Assembly: GCA_938028705.1 (NCBI GenBank)
Contig: CALIZI010000179.1
Location: 1-44,124 of the forward strand
Direction of reading: 5' to 3'
Origin: an uncultured Saprospiraceae bacterium
Lineage (GTDB): Bacteria > Bacteroidota > Bacteroidia > Chitinophagales > Saprospiraceae
Length of the DNA stretch: 44,124 bases
Positions within the stretch are counted from its first letter, which is position 1; the number at the start of each line of letters is the position of its first letter. The notes below the pieces were generated by a model, which made no database searches, was not told the origin of the DNA, and saw nothing but the letters and a program-made list of their open reading frames with translations. Below, piece by piece: positions 1-7,877 of the stretch. A program made the position numbers and the translations under genes.

Positions 1-65
1 TATAGCAATATAACAATGAAACATTTTGTAAAATAAAAAGTATAATTTTAAACCTAATACAGTAT

Positions 66-249
66 AATATAGTTGGCATTTTGCTCTTGAATTTGGGCTA
101 AAACTCGTCTGACATTTTCAAAATTCACTGATGATGTCATATTTTTCCTGCAAAGTTTAAATGTCTGACGAGTTTTAGTCCAAATTCGGAAAAAATATCC
201 CATGTTAAATACAAACATATTTTCATTTTTAAAACATGACATTATCAAG
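66..249. repeat. Element A, copy 1 (palindromic dispersed repeat)
   Basis: The flanks and hairpin arms match 20331-20476. The shared left flank is aatatagttggcatttt and the shared right flank runs from the hairpin to attatcaag. The arms (94-114 and 161-181) pair at about 19 of 21 positions and enclose roughly 46 bases not present in copy 2, where the arms nearly touch. No transposase is nearby, so it resembles a non-autonomous palindromic repeat. Confidence 0.8.
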
Positions 250-317
250 CTAAAGCAGCCATTACAGGGTCTTAATTGCTCTCAGTTCAATTTGAAATTA
301 AAGATTTGTCCTGCACC
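245..317 (-). repeat. Half copy of element B
   Basis: This stretch matches the reverse complement of the left half of the large palindrome at 17542-17760. It includes taaagcagccattacaggg (251-269) and the terminal segment aaagatttgtcctgcacc (299-316). It starts where element A ends, so the two repeat types are fused here. Only one arm is present, so it cannot form the full hairpin of the intact copy. Confidence 0.8.
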
Positions 318-389
318 CATCATTTTCACCTGTAATAAAATGTCAACCAATTTTCTAAACATGCCAATATCTTGTATTATTTTTGTGTA

Positions 390-1016
390 ATGAAAAGAAT
401 AACAGACCACATCGTCTATGCAGTACCGGATTTAGAGGCAACTATGGATTGGTTTGAAAAAGAAACCGGAGTACGTCCTGTATTTGGCGGCTACCACAAA
501 ACGCAAGGTACAAAAAATGCTATCGTAAATTTGGGCAATGAATGTTATCTGGAAATTTTGGCGATAGATGAAGGAAATACGGCAATCGGCACACCCCGCT
601 GGATGGGCATTGATATGATAGAAAGTCCGCAGATAACGAGGTGGTCTTTGAAGTCTGATAATCTTCGGCAAGACAGCAAAATTTTAAAAAAATACCATGC
701 AGAAATGGGCAATATTCAAGGCGGACAACGACAAACAAGCACAGGAAATACCCTGACTTGGGAAATGATACTGCCCCTTGCCACACCTGCCGTAGAACTT
801 GCACCCTTTATGACGGACTGGCAACATTCAGCCACACATCCTACACATAATATGATTCAAAAATGTCAATTAATTGCTTTATCTTGCACACACCCAAATC
901 CTTCTGCGATTCAAGATATATTCAAGGAATTGGGTATTGATATGACGATTGCAAAAGGTGAAAAAGCAGTGATTAATGCGAAAATTAAACATCCGAATGG
1001 TGTGATTGATATTTAA
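390..1016 (+). CDS. VOC / glyoxalase-like domain protein
   Basis: The product is 208 residues from the ATG at 390; a TTG 18 bases upstream would add six residues but has nothing to favour it. The N-terminus (ITDHIVYAVPDLEATMDWF) has the beta-alpha opening of glyoxalase-like VOC proteins, followed by a GGYHKTQGTKNA loop and NECYLEIL, which places a potential metal-ligand glutamate. The layout resembles the Glyoxalase_3 group, whose substrates are mostly unknown. There is no signal peptide, so it is probably cytoplasmic. The gene is followed after 12 bases by the MORN lipoprotein on the same strand, so the two may be cotranscribed. The fold is fairly sure; the reaction is not known. Confidence 0.75.
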   Translation: MKRITDHIVYAVPDLEATMDWFEKETGVRPVFGGYHKTQGTKNAIVNLGNECYLEILAIDEGNTAIGTPRWMGIDMIESPQITRWSLKSDNLRQDSKILKKYHAEMGNIQGGQRQTSTGNTLTWEMILPLATPAVELAPFMTDWQHSATHPTHNMIQKCQLIALSCTHPNPSAIQDIFKELGIDMTIAKGEKAVINAKIKHPNGVIDI

Positions 1017-1028
1017 ATATATTTTAAA

Positions 1029-1583
1029 ATGAATACTGTAATAAAATTTTTATCGGCTTTAATATTTTTTATTTTTTTTATAGCTTGTAATAGTAATCAA
1101 GGTCCGCTTGTGGATTATAATAAGCTGGAAATGAGGGAGATAAATGGTGTAAAGACAGCTTTTTTGGATGGTCAAAAATTTACCGGACAATCAAATTATA
1201 CCTTGTCGAGCGGCGTTTTACAATTTAAATATAGCTATAAAGACGGCTTGCAACACGGACCCTATGTGACCTATTATAGCAATGGCAATAAGCAAAAAGA
1301 AGGCACCTATAATCAAGGCAAACAGCATGGCGAGTATAAAGAATATTACCAAAGTGGACCGCTAAAATACCATTATATATGGGATAATGACAAGAAGGAC
1401 GGCGATTGGAAAAGCTATTATGAAGGCGGCGAAAAGTGGACTTTACGACAATTTAATCAAGATAAACTAGATGGTAAAATTTATGTTTGGGATGAAACCG
1501 GACGGCTTGGTAAAGAGCAGACTTACAAGAATGGTAAGCAATTACAAAAGATAAATCACTTTGAAAAATTTGAAGATAGATAA
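1029..1583 (+). CDS. MORN-repeat (YwqK-like) lipoprotein
   Basis: The product has 184 residues with a lipoprotein signal: a hydrophobic stretch ending FFIAC, so Cys20 would be the lipidated residue. The body contains four or five MORN_2-type repeats of about 22 residues, visible as KDGLQHGPYVTYYSNGNKQ, NQGKQHGEYKEYYQSG, DNDKKDGDWKSYYEGG and NQDKLDGKIYVWDETG. Such proteins are often annotated as antitoxin YwqK family, but that name has little meaning for Bacteroidota lipoproteins. It probably sits in the periplasm or on the outer membrane; its partner is unknown. It follows the VOC gene by 12 bases. Confidence 0.8.
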   Translation: MNTVIKFLSALIFFIFFIACNSNQGPLVDYNKLEMREINGVKTAFLDGQKFTGQSNYTLSSGVLQFKYSYKDGLQHGPYVTYYSNGNKQKEGTYNQGKQHGEYKEYYQSGPLKYHYIWDNDKKDGDWKSYYEGGEKWTLRQFNQDKLDGKIYVWDETGRLGKEQTYKNGKQLQKINHFEKFEDR

Positions 1584-1590
1584 CGAAAAA

Positions 1591-1689
1591 CTGTAGTTAC
1601 TCCCCCCAAATTAGGACAGCAAATTAAGGAACAAAAAATGTTTTAAATTTGCAATTATGAAACGTAGAAAATTCACATACGGCGCATAA
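1591..1689 (+). pseudogene. Possible remnant of an IS3-family element (orfA start)
   Basis: A tgtagttactccccccaaat stretch followed by ttaggacagc resembles the terminal region of some Bacteroidota IS3-type elements. About 40 bases on, an ATG at 1657 opens a frame reading MKRRKFTYGA and then stops at 1689; MKRRKFT is a typical start of IS3 OrfA transposases. Nothing downstream continues a transposase. I treat it as a degraded end of an insertion sequence, with low confidence because the match is short. Confidence 0.3.
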
Positions 1690-1764
1690 TTGTCGAATTT
1701 ATTTAATTTCTTTCACTGAGTATCAAAGAACTTTTGGTGTAAAGACCCAAAAAAGTACATCATT

Positions 1765-1977
1765 AAGTTATTGGACTTTGGACAAAATGGGAACTAGGGA
1801 ATTGGGAAATTAGGTTTAGAATCGTAACTCATTGATAATCAATTGAATAATTTTTATTAATAAAATGAAACATGTAATTAATTACTTTTTGTAAAAATCT
1901 AAAAAAGTCCCGATAGTTATCGGGATTATCTAATTTCCCAATTCCCCAATTTTCTCTATCCAAAGCCCAATAAGTTA
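1765..1977. repeat. Large imperfect palindrome with nested hairpin (element C, copy 1)
   Basis: The outer arms (1765-1813 and 1930-1977) pair over most of about 48 bases; the inner ends agggaattgggaaattag and ctaatttcccaattcccc pair almost perfectly. The centre contains gtaactcattgataatcaa and the hairpin agtcccgatagttatcggga (1906-1925). The same two centre motifs occur inside the palindrome at 22910-23048, so the two are related although the outer arms differ. Confidence 0.75.
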
Positions 1978-2632
1978 CCCTATTTTATTCGAACACCACC
2001 CGTTTATCAAGTTCTTAAAAAATAAAAAAGTCATCGTATTTTGAAACATTTATCTCTGCCTTTCCGTAAAAGCCAACAAAATTAAGCACTCCTCATTTTC
2101 ACTACAAATACACTCCAATAAAGCTCTTATCTTATCAAATTGCAGCAGCAATTTTCGAGCAATTTTATATCAAAAAAGATTGCTTTACCATAAAGCTTTA
2201 TTATATTATATTTTTTTTCTTTATTTTTACAATAATATGACAATCTTATTATGTATTGATAAACAGCATATTAGAACTTTTTGTGTACACCTTTATCGGA
2301 CAAGTACAGTGCTAAAACAATAAATAACATTACATTTAATATAGTCTTACTATATTTACCATGTCACTCATACTAAAATTATACACCCGGTAGAAAGTTA
2401 TTATCATAATTTTGAATGTATCAACTAAACTGCACCTCTTTTAATCTCTCCATTCAAATGATGATGATATATTTAACTTTCACTCAAATGTATTCACAAG
2501 TGGTCTAACGGTAAATTTGTGATACCAATAGAGTATGTAAAAGTCAAAGTTCGTCCCATAATTTGGTAGCTTACCCTCCCAAATCTTTGCCTTTTACTTT
2601 TTAACATTAAATTTTATCAACCTATAACTGCA

Positions 2633-2662
2633 CCCTTTTTGTGTAAAATTATACAAAAAGGG
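2633..2662. other. Near-perfect hairpin
   Basis: The arms (2633-2646 and 2649-2662), starting cccttttt and ending aaaaaggg, pair at 13 of 14 positions around a two-base loop. The odd position is a G-U wobble on one strand. It has no following T-run on the plus strand, so it is not a clear terminator. It may be a repeat or a leader structure for the downstream exported-protein gene. Confidence 0.5.
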
Positions 2663-2728
2663 AATGGAATCGTATTGCCTAATCCAATCTATCCGCCACC
2701 GGGTTAGTCTATGTCATCAACAAATGTT

Positions 2729-2744
2729 GAGTTGCCAGCAACTC
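2729..2744. promoter_or_regulatory. Short perfect inverted repeat upstream of the T9SS gene
   Basis: gagttgc and gcaactc (2729-2735, 2738-2744) form a perfect 7-base inverted repeat 31 bases before the start codon at 2776. It could be an operator or a leader hairpin. There is no direct evidence for either. Confidence 0.25.
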
Positions 2745-2775
2745 ACCTATTGCCTAACACTAATTTAATTTTGAC

Positions 2776-5700
2776 ATGAAAAGACGAACTACTCTATCTA
2801 AAGTTTTGATGCCCATTTTGCCCCTGTTTTTATGGACAACTGCCATAGCCTCTCCCACCAATGACGATTGTAGTCTTGCTATTCCGCTTGATTTGGTCAG
2901 TGGACCGCTATCCTACGATAATAACGGTGCTACTGACTCGCCTGAAGCCGAACCAAGCTGTGAATACTATGAAGGTGGTGATGTTTGGTTCAATGTCACC
3001 ATGCCTATGAGCGGACACCTTTCCGTAGAAACCTTCTCGGGTACAAATGAAAATCCATGCGTGGCATTATATCGTGGCAACTGTAATAATCTTTTAGAAT
3101 ATGATTGTCGCTACGATGGCAGCCCTACTAATAATGGCTGTATTACCATCCACGATGAAAATCTCGGTGGCGAGGAATTATTTATTCGCGTATTTCAGTA
3201 CAATACCCATGTAGGCGGTACCTTCCAAATCAGCGCACATACACCTGAGATTCCTGATAATGATTTTTGTCAGTCAGCCGTCACGCTCAATGTCGGTTCA
3301 TCCTGTTCGCCCAATTTATACACCAATGCCAACACCACAGATTCACCCTTCAATATCGGTACAACTTGTGGTTATCGCGGCGCAGATGTCTGGTTCAGAA
3401 CACAAGTTCCTGCCAGTGGTCGCTTGGTCGTTGATGCGATGGGCATTGAAAATCCCGACCCCGTAATTGCCGTATTTACAGGCGATTGCAACAATTTAGG
3501 ACAATACGATTGCCAACAAAAAGACAGCCCTACCGACGATGCACGCATCGTCATCAACGACCCCGAACTCGCCAATAGATTTATCTATCTCAATGTATTT
3601 CGCTACTTCAAACGCAATGGCGGTACATTTGAATTATGCGCTTACGAACCACAAATTCCCAACAACGATTTTTGCAGCAATGCCATTTCTCTGAATGTCA
3701 GTACAAGCTGTACACCCGTATCTTATACCAATGCGTTTACCACCACTTCCGGGCAACACGATGACCCTTCCTGTGGCTTATTCAGCGGTGGCGACGTATG
3801 GTTCAAATTCAATACTCCCGCAAGCGGCAAGTTCTCCGTTGATCTTGACCCCGGCACCAATGCGCTTCCTTATATGGCACTTTACACCGGTTCATGCAAT
3901 AATTTTTCGGAATATGACTGTGGTGGATATGGCTATACAGGCGACCAAAAAATAACGGTCAATGACCCAAGCCTGTCCAATCAAACAGTTTACCTCAGGG
4001 TGTTTCAATATTATGAGCGCAACGGCGGTACATTTGACATCTGCCTTAAAGAACCCGCTGTACCGAATAATGATAATTGCAGCAATGCCGTTTCGCTTGC
4101 TGTCAATGGTTCGCAATGCACTCAATATACCTACACCAATGAGTACGCGACACCTTCCTCCGCACAGGTCGAAGAGCCTGACTGTGGTGAATATAAAGGT
4201 GGCGATGTATGGTTTAAATTTACTGTTCCCGCAAGCGGTCACTTAGTCATTGATGCGATTAATGGCACCAATAATGACCCTGTGCTTGGTGTATATTCCG
4301 GCAATTGTGGCAATTTTAATTTATATGATTGTCATTATGGTGGAATATTAGAAGGCTATAGTCGCGTGATGATTCACGATGAAAATATGGCAGGACAGAC
4401 ATTGCATTTAAGAGTATTTGAATCAGAAAATGAAGACGGCGGTACATTCGATTTATGTTTGTATGAACCCAATATTCCTGATAATGATTTTTGTAATGCC
4501 GCTGTTCATCTCGGTACGCCTACCGTTCAATGCAATACACAAACATACAGCAATCTCTACACCACACCTTCTAATGATGCAGCAGCACCAAGTTGTGGCA
4601 ATTATCTTGGCGGCGATGTATGGTTTTCAGTCAATGTTCCTGCCAGCGGACATCTTGCCATTGATGCCATAGGCGGTACAAATGCCGACCCCGTCATCAC
4701 CTTATATACAGGTACATGCGGCAATTTTACACAATACGATTGCCAATACAGAGGCGGACCCGATAATGAAAGTCGCATCATTGTCCACGATTCAAATCTT
4801 GCCGGACAAAAAGTCTATATTCGTACTTACCGCTACTTCCACAGAGAAGGTGGCACATTCAGCCTATGTACTTACGAACCCGATATTCCTGATAATGATT
4901 TTTGTAATAAAGCAACCAATCTCGGCATTATCGGTGAGGAGTGCGTACAAACGTCTTTCACCAATCAATACACAACCAATGACCCTGCAAATCCCTCGCC
5001 TTCCTGTGGTGTATTCCAAGGTGGCGATATATGGTTTAGCTTACAAATGCCTGCCAGTGGACATCTCGCCATTGATGCCTTTGGCGAAGGCAATCCCGAC
5101 CCGGCATTGAGTATTTATACAGGCAACTGTAATAATATGACAGAGTACGATTGTCGTGACGACGGAAGCCCAAGCGACGACGCACGCATCGTGATACATG
5201 ATGAAAGTCTTGCCGGACAAACCCTCTACCTGCGTACCTATCAGCGATATAGTAAAAACGGCGGTACGTTTGACCTCTGCCTATACGAACCGGATATTCC
5301 CGATAATGACAGATGTGTAGATGCACTCGAACTCCAAGTCAGCAAGGTCTGCGGCATGACTACTTACACCAATGCTTTTACCACGGATTCGCCCGAAACG
5401 CCGCCTACTTGTGGCTTGTATCGTGGTGGTGATGTATGGTTTAAGGCACAAGTTCCGGCAACCGGTCGTTTGGTGATTGATACAGATGATACTGACATTC
5501 AGCCGGTCATTGCCTTGTATAGAGGGAATTGTGACAACTTCATTAGCTATGATTGTGATTCCGGTGGCAGTATGAACGATAATGGCGGAAAGGCTTATAT
5601 CAACGACCAGTCTTTAGCTAATCAAATGATTTATATTCGTGTTTTTCAATTTTATAATAGAAACGGCGGGTATTTTAAAATGTGTGTATTTGAACCGGAA

Positions 5701-6666
5701 ATACCCGAAAATCAAACCTGCGGCAATGCTACCCTCTTGACTGTCACACAAAATCCGCAGTATCAATTATTTTCTAATGAATTTACGACTATTTCACTGG
5801 AAGGTAATCCCTCATGCGACAGCTATCAGGGCGGTGAAATATGGTTTAAAGTGGATATACCCTTTTCCGGTAAATTGACGCTGGATACCAGAGAAGTACA
5901 AATTAATGATACGGATATGTCGATCTATACCGGTACGTGTAATGGCTTGGTCGAATACGTTTGTGATGAAACCGGTGGTGCCGGAGATATGGCAAGAGTA
6001 AGCATACAAGATACGGATATTGCCGGGCAGACGGTCTATGTACAAGTCTGGCGAAGCGGCTCTCCTTATGGCGGTTTCTTTAGTATCAGTAGCCACGAAT
6101 CCGATGTACTGCCCGTAGAACTCATCGACTTCAAAGCATCCATTGCCGATAATCGCAGCATACGCCTCAACTGGGCAACCGCCAGCGAAACCGACAACGA
6201 TTATTTTGACCTCGAACACAGTACAGACGGTGTAAATTTCACCAAAATCGGCAGAATTGGCGGTGCAGGTACGACCGACATACAACAACGCTATGAGTGG
6301 ATACACGAACAACCCGTTCCCGGTATCAACTACTATCGCCTTAAAGATGTGGACTTTGCAGGCAACAGCGAATATTCCAACACCATCAGTATCAGTCTTG
6401 GCAAACCCGGCAGCGATATTAGCGTCACTCCGAATCCTTTTGACAAAGAACTCATGTTATATTTTGACCAGCCGCTGGATTATAGTGCCTTAGTACAAGT
6501 CACTGATGTACATGGCAGAATCGTAGCCGAGTATCCACTCCAAGAAGGTATCATTAATTATTATATGAATATAGGTGAGCAACTGGAAAAAGGGGTTTAT
6601 TTTATCACCGTTATGGACAACGAATTTGGCATACAAAAGTACGCCGGAAAGTTTTTAAGAAATTGA
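2776..6666 (+). CDS. Large secreted protein, eight beta-sandwich repeats plus T9SS sorting domain
   Basis: The protein has 1296 residues. A signal peptide (about residues 1-25, ending TTAIASP) is followed by eight tandem repeats of about 135 residues. They start at the NDxC motifs encoded near 2860, 3256, 3661, 4066, 4480, 4890, 5302 and 5707. Each repeat has NDxCxxA, a central GGDVWF (GGEIWF in the last), YTGNCNN-like, YDC, and GGTFDLC-like segments, so the paired cysteines recur. The pattern resembles PPC-like (pre-peptidase C-terminal) beta-sandwich domains. After the repeats comes the LPVELIDFKA linker typical of Bacteroidota exported proteins, then a C-terminal region with VTPNPF and GVYFITV, the type A T9SS sorting domain. 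It should be exported through the outer membrane and anchored or released; its ligand is unknown. A terminator follows. Confidence 0.85.
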   Translation: MKRRTTLSKVLMPILPLFLWTTAIASPTNDDCSLAIPLDLVSGPLSYDNNGATDSPEAEPSCEYYEGGDVWFNVTMPMSGHLSVETFSGTNENPCVALYRGNCNNLLEYDCRYDGSPTNNGCITIHDENLGGEELFIRVFQYNTHVGGTFQISAHTPEIPDNDFCQSAVTLNVGSSCSPNLYTNANTTDSPFNIGTTCGYRGADVWFRTQVPASGRLVVDAMGIENPDPVIAVFTGDCNNLGQYDCQQKDSPTDDARIVINDPELANRFIYLNVFRYFKRNGGTFELCAYEPQIPNNDFCSNAISLNVSTSCTPVSYTNAFTTTSGQHDDPSCGLFSGGDVWFKFNTPASGKFSVDLDPGTNALPYMALYTGSCNNFSEYDCGGYGYTGDQKITVNDPSLSNQTVYLRVFQYYERNGGTFDICLKEPAVPNNDNCSNAVSLAVNGSQCTQYTYTNEYATPSSAQVEEPDCGEYKGGDVWFKFTVPASGHLVIDAINGTNNDPVLGVYSGNCGNFNLYDCHYGGILEGYSRVMIHDENMAGQTLHLRVFESENEDGGTFDLCLYEPNIPDNDFCNAAVHLGTPTVQCNTQTYSNLYTTPSNDAAAPSCGNYLGGDVWFSVNVPASGHLAIDAIGGTNADPVITLYTGTCGNFTQYDCQYRGGPDNESRIIVHDSNLAGQKVYIRTYRYFHREGGTFSLCTYEPDIPDNDFCNKATNLGIIGEECVQTSFTNQYTTNDPANPSPSCGVFQGGDIWFSLQMPASGHLAIDAFGEGNPDPALSIYTGNCNNMTEYDCRDDGSPSDDARIVIHDESLAGQTLYLRTYQRYSKNGGTFDLCLYEPDIPDNDRCVDALELQVSKVCGMTTYTNAFTTDSPETPPTCGLYRGGDVWFKAQVPATGRLVIDTDDTDIQPVIALYRGNCDNFISYDCDSGGSMNDNGGKAYINDQSLANQMIYIRVFQFYNRNGGYFKMCVFEPEIPENQTCGNATLLTVTQNPQYQLFSNEFTTISLEGNPSCDSYQGGEIWFKVDIPFSGKLTLDTREVQINDTDMSIYTGTCNGLVEYVCDETGGAGDMARVSIQDTDIAGQTVYVQVWRSGSPYGGFFSISSHESDVLPVELIDFKASIADNRSIRLNWATASETDNDYFDLEHSTDGVNFTKIGRIGGAGTTDIQQRYEWIHEQPVPGINYYRLKDVDFAGNSEYSNTISISLGKPGSDISVTPNPFDKELMLYFDQPLDYSALVQVTDVHGRIVAEYPLQEGIINYYMNIGEQLEKGVYFITVMDNEFGIQKYAGKFLRN

Positions 6667-6726
6667 TTGGATTGAAGTTCATCAAACAACCTGACTCCTC
6701 CTCCCACACTCTTTAACCTAAAGTGT

Positions 6727-6758
6727 AAAGCACCTGCGAAAGTGGGTGCTTTTTTTTA
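6727..6758 (+). terminator. Rho-independent terminator after the T9SS gene
   Basis: The arms aaagcacc (6727-6734) and gggtgcttt (6744-6752) form a stem followed by a run of eight or more T on the plus strand. It sits between two convergent genes and may also help end the opposite transcript. Confidence 0.85.
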
Positions 6759-6774
6759 TACTGTACGGGCTGTT

Positions 6775-7611
6775 TTAACTGCCCTTGTCTGTTGTGTTCT
6801 TGATAATTGCTTCCACCTCTGCTTCCGTCATATTATAAGAAGCAGCAATAACAGACATGGTCACGCCGTTTTTATACAAGTTCAAAATAGCTTCTACTCT
6901 ATCCTCTTGAACAGCCTCGTATTCCCTCAAAGCTATCATTCGTTTTCTCATGTACTGGATTTTGGATTCAGCACGCTCTTCGGGTGTGAGGTCATCCACT
7001 GAGGCGCGATTGACGGCTTTGTTGATAGCGGGTTTATCGGTATTGATGTTGCTAAGGTCTTGCTCCTCTTTCATGGATTCTACGATGAGGTCAAGCCAGT
7101 CTTTTATAGCTTTCGGGGTGTCATCATTAGCATGTATAGCATTGAGCATCACCAGTTTATGATTGTGCATGTAACGTTTGTCGCCTTTGAGGGTTCTTGG
7201 ATTGGTATCGGTAATTAATACATCATCTTTGAGGAGTTCGCCGTTTTTATTTTTGATTTTATAGGCAGAAGTGACTACCACAATAACATACACCTCTTTT
7301 TCATACGAATAATCCCGGCTGCTTTTTTGTAAATCCACCAAATTTGCATGAAAATAATGGGAAAAGCGGTCGTAAGCATAGTCATAGTCAACTTTTTGGA
7401 TTTCGACAATGGCACGGTTAGTTGTATCTTCGGCATATAAATCCATCCTAAATTTGACGGCACTGACTTTACTGGGTAGTATTTTTTCGGTTTGTACTTT
7501 GTCAATTATAATGTCAATCCCCAATACGTCCTTCACAAATGCAGTAAAAATTTCTACATCCGTAAACACATTTTTAAAATGTACTTCATTGTCGAGACTG
7601 GCGATTTTCAT
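6775..7611 (-). CDS. Rpn-family PD-(D/E)XK nuclease (PDDEXK_2, transposase-like)
   Basis: The 278-residue product has the hallmarks of the Rpn / PDDEXK_2 family: an N-terminal FKNVFTD segment, then FRMDLYAEDTTNRAIVEIQ with the catalytic set D57, E70, Q72, then the YDRFSHYFHANLVDLQ helix. The C-terminal third is charged and helical and ends with a helix-turn-helix-like tail (VTMSVIAASYNMTEAEVEAI). E. coli Rpn proteins are DNases that promote RecA-independent recombination; many Bacteroidota carry several copies. It is convergent with the T9SS gene and lies directly before the methyltransferase operon on the other strand. It looks complete. Whether it is mobile or a defence gene cannot be told from the sequence. 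Confidence 0.85.
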   Translation of the reverse strand: MKIASLDNEVHFKNVFTDVEIFTAFVKDVLGIDIIIDKVQTEKILPSKVSAVKFRMDLYAEDTTNRAIVEIQKVDYDYAYDRFSHYFHANLVDLQKSSRDYSYEKEVYVIVVVTSAYKIKNKNGELLKDDVLITDTNPRTLKGDKRYMHNHKLVMLNAIHANDDTPKAIKDWLDLIVESMKEEQDLSNINTDKPAINKAVNRASVDDLTPEERAESKIQYMRKRMIALREYEAVQEDRVEAILNLYKNGVTMSVIAASYNMTEAEVEAIIKNTTDKGS

Positions 7612-7615
7612 ATTG

Positions 7616-7646
7616 TAAAGATACTGAAATGTATGACATCTTGCAA
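7616..7646 (-). promoter_or_regulatory. Possible promoter of the Rpn gene
   Basis: On the minus strand, TTG (7646-7644) and TATCTTTA (7623-7616) are 20 bases apart, close to the Bacteroidota -33/-7 pattern (TTTG, about 19 bases, TAnnTTTG). The -7 box ends only a few bases before the start codon at 7611, which would give a very short leader. Confidence 0.3.
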
Positions 7647-7836
7647 TATAGCATATCAGATTTTAACGGTGCCTACCGGAAATTAGTTCAATTTAAACTT
7701 TTTCCTTACCTTTAAGCAAACAAAAAACAGCGATATGAATAACCAAAAATTCATCATACAAATCCGCGACCACACCGCCGACAATTAACTCATTGTAAAT
7801 TATTTCCGCATAGTATAATAATGATATAAAATTCAT

Positions 7837-7844
7837 TACATTTG
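7837..7844 (+). promoter_or_regulatory. -7 box (TACATTTG) of the methyltransferase/helicase operon
   Basis: TACATTTG matches the Bacteroidota -7 consensus TAnnTTTG and lies 33 bases before the first start codon at 7878. No good TTG partner is seen at the expected -33 position, so the promoter is only half supported. Confidence 0.4.
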
Positions 7845-7877
7845 CTAAAGAACAAAAAATCGTTCAAATAAAAATTA

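Larger units (their letters stand above)
1..389. other. Intergenic region made mostly of repeat DNA
   Basis: No credible gene is seen before the first protein. The first 65 bases are AT-rich. The rest is almost wholly composed of two repeat modules that recur elsewhere in the window: element A (66-249) joined to half of element B (245-317). Both are listed separately. Short open frames here run through the repeats and are not convincing. Confidence 0.7.
1584..2775. other. Long non-coding region (1.2 kb)
   Basis: No gene can be supported here. It holds an IS3-like remnant near 1591-1689, a large imperfect palindrome at 1765-1977, an AT-rich stretch around 2190-2400, a near-perfect hairpin at 2633-2662 and a short perfect hairpin at 2729-2744. 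The last two lie within 150 bases of the start of the large exported-protein gene and may belong to its leader. Confidence 0.7.

Noticed and set aside
5812-6312. Long minus-strand open frame inside the T9SS gene
   Set aside because: It lies fully opposite a well-supported gene with clear domain structure, and its translation shows no recognisable motif.
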